A stretch of DNA of 23,410 nucleotides, taken from NCBI GenBank assembly GCA_902492855.1, contig CABUMU010000013.1, positions 1-23,410 on the forward strand, given 5' to 3'. Position numbers and translations under genes: made by a program. The notes under the pieces are model-generated. The model did no database searches and was not told the origin of the DNA. It saw only the letters and a program-made list of their open reading frames with translations. The DNA is from an uncultured Collinsella sp. Its GTDB lineage: Bacteria; Actinomycetota; Coriobacteriia; Coriobacteriales; Coriobacteriaceae. Below are positions 21,996 through 23,410 of the stretch, one piece after another (the first letter of the stretch is position 1; each line of letters opens with the position of its first letter).

Positions 21996-23410
21996 ATGTC
22001 GAAACAAGCGGTCGTTGGAATTGTGGCGCATGTCGATGCCGGCAAGACCACGTTGGCCGAGGCCATGCTGTTCAACGCTGGTCGCATTCGCAAGCGCGGC
22101 CGCGTGGACGATGGCGATTCGCATCTGGATACGAACGAGATTGAGCGCGAGCGTGGCATCACGATTTTCTCATCGCAGGCCGTGCTCGACCATGGCGATA
22201 CCCACGTCATGCTCGTGGATGCGCCGGGGCATGTCGATTTTTCTGCTGAGGCGGAGCGCACGCTGCGCGCACTCGACTATGCGATTTTGGTTGTGGGCGC
22301 CAACGATGGCGTGCAGGGGCATACCGAAACCCTGTGGCGCCTGCTTGCGCGCTATGACATTCCGACGTTCATCTATATCAACAAAATTGATTTGGAGAAT
22401 CCCGGCCGCGATGTTTTGCTGGCGCAGCTTGGGCAACGTCTTTCCGAGGGCTGCCTGGATGCCAACGAACTGTTGGCGGGCGGCACCGTTCAGGAGGACG
22501 CTGCTGCGTTGGACGAGGCGGCGCTCGAGGAGTTTCTTGAGGCGGGTGAGCTTTCCGCCGCGACGCTGTCGCGCATGGTTGCCGAGCGCAAGCTCTTTCC
22601 TTGCTTTGCCGGATCGGCGCTCAAGGACCAAGGCGTGGACGAACTGTTGGATGGCATATGCGCGCTGATACGCGAACAGGCATGGCACCCGGAGTTTGCC
22701 GCGCGCGTCTATCGTGTCAGCCGCGGGGATCGCGGTGAGCGCTTGGCTTGGGTTAAAGTGACTGGCGGCACGCTGCGTGCCAAACAGGTGATTAACGGAC
22801 GCTCCGGTGCCGAGGCATGGGAGCAAAAGGTCGACCAGGTACGCATCTATAACGGCGAAAAGTATGAGCTTGCCCAGGAAGTTGCCGCTGGCGGTATTTG
22901 TGCCGTGACGGGTCTTGCGCACGTTCGCCCGGGGACGTCCTGGGCGCAGAGCCCGCGGGCGATGCGCCCGTCATTGCGCCAGTTCTCACCTATACGGTGC
23001 TTCCGGGCGAACACGATGTCCACGCGGTGTTCAAAGCACTGACAGAGTTAGCGGACGAAGATCCTATGCTCGGCGTAAGCTGGAATACTCATCTGGAGCA
23101 GATTCACCTGCAGCTGATGGGCGCCGTGCAACTCGAGGTCGAGCAGCGGGTGTTGGCAGATCGTTTTGGCCTTTCGATTGCGTTTGAGCCCGGCGGCATT
23201 CTCTATAAGGAGACTATTTCGCAGCCGGTCGAGGGCGTGGGCCACTTTGAGCCGCTGCGCCACTATGCCGAGGTACATCTGCGTTTGGAGCCGTTACCGG
23301 CGGGCTCGGGCGTGCAATTTGGCACCGTGACCTCGACTGACGAGCTCGACTTGAACTGGCAGCGTCTGGCGCTCACCAACGCCATGGAGCGCGATCACCT
23401 GGGCGTGCTG
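21996..23410 (+). pseudogene. TetM-like ribosomal-protection GTPase, frameshifted and cut by window end
   Basis: A translational GTPase of the TetM/TetO and EF-G family. G1 is AHVDAGKTT (11-19), the switch RERGIT (51-56), G3 DAPGH (75-79) and G4 NKID (129-132). The first frame runs from ATG 21996 (AGAGGAG upstream) to about residue 312, then would stop at 23042 after junk. From 22934 another frame continues the protein (GDVLG..., AVQLEVEQRVL, GHFEPLRHYAEVHLRLEP, PLPAGSGVQFG) to the window edge, still open. A single base missing from the G run 22931-22934 explains the break. The GHFEPLRHYAEV stretch is typical of divergent chromosomal relatives found in Clostridia and Coriobacteria. These are often labelled tetracycline resistance proteins, but resistance has not been shown for most, and I do not claim it. 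Confidence 0.85.

Noticed and set aside
22931..22934. Programmed ribosomal frameshifting in the TetM-like gene
   Set aside because: No known member of this family uses frameshifting, and no slippery heptamer with a downstream structure is evident; a simple indel or sequencing error is more likely.

Overview
The window is a GC-rich bacterial chromosome segment, densely coded on both strands, with AAGGAG-type ribosome binding sites. The gene set (hybrid histidine kinases with periplasmic sensor domains, an EFR1-type flavodoxin/ferredoxin, a VUT-family transporter, a chromosomal TetM-like GTPase, RF3) and the short palindromic intergenic repeats suggest an anaerobic gut actinobacterium of the Coriobacteriia, most likely Collinsella or a close relative. 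That placement is an inference from gene content and style; no rRNA or other marker is present to prove it. I see no phage, insertion sequence, CRISPR array, tRNA or rRNA.

Layout. 1-4106: the tail of one hybrid histidine kinase (+) converges on a Nim-like flavoprotein and a second hybrid kinase (-) that is broken by a frameshift near 1807. 4203-4307: a palindromic repeat. 4349-7602 (+): a two-TM potassium channel, a LOG-family phosphoribohydrolase, a YfeO-like ClC protein without the usual gating glutamate, and an EFR1-type flavodoxin/ferredoxin. 7618-10552 (-): a GntR (YtrA-type) regulator, ABC ATPase and ABC-2 permease operon with an operator-like inverted repeat over its promoter, followed by an EamA transporter whose ribosome binding site directly follows a terminator-like hairpin. 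10770-13952 (+): release factor 3, then a VUT/queuosine-precursor-type transporter with a possible preQ1-like leader, and an SDR oxidoreductase. 14003-15725 (-): uracil-DNA glycosylase and a second EamA transporter, the latter divergent from a LysR regulator (15884-16750). 16778-18160 (-): a MATE exporter, separated by a second copy of the palindromic repeat from an RlmA-type 23S rRNA methyltransferase (18339-19154, +). 19283-21741: a four-TM membrane protein, a 47-residue single-TM protein, an RsmJ-type 16S rRNA methyltransferase, a small Cys/His protein and a GNAT acetyltransferase; the last two diverge around a perfect inverted repeat. 21996-23410: a TetM-like ribosomal-protection GTPase broken by a one-base frameshift in a G run and cut by the window end.

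Most genes are housekeeping or transport functions: translation (RF3, RlmA, RsmJ, TetM-like GTPase), DNA repair (Ung), membrane transport and sensing. The less ordinary signals lie in the non-coding DNA: two related palindromic repeats that share a promoter-like extension, a second repeat family after rlmA, candidate operators, and a candidate riboswitch. The two frameshifts could be real gene decay or assembly error; the sequence alone cannot decide.
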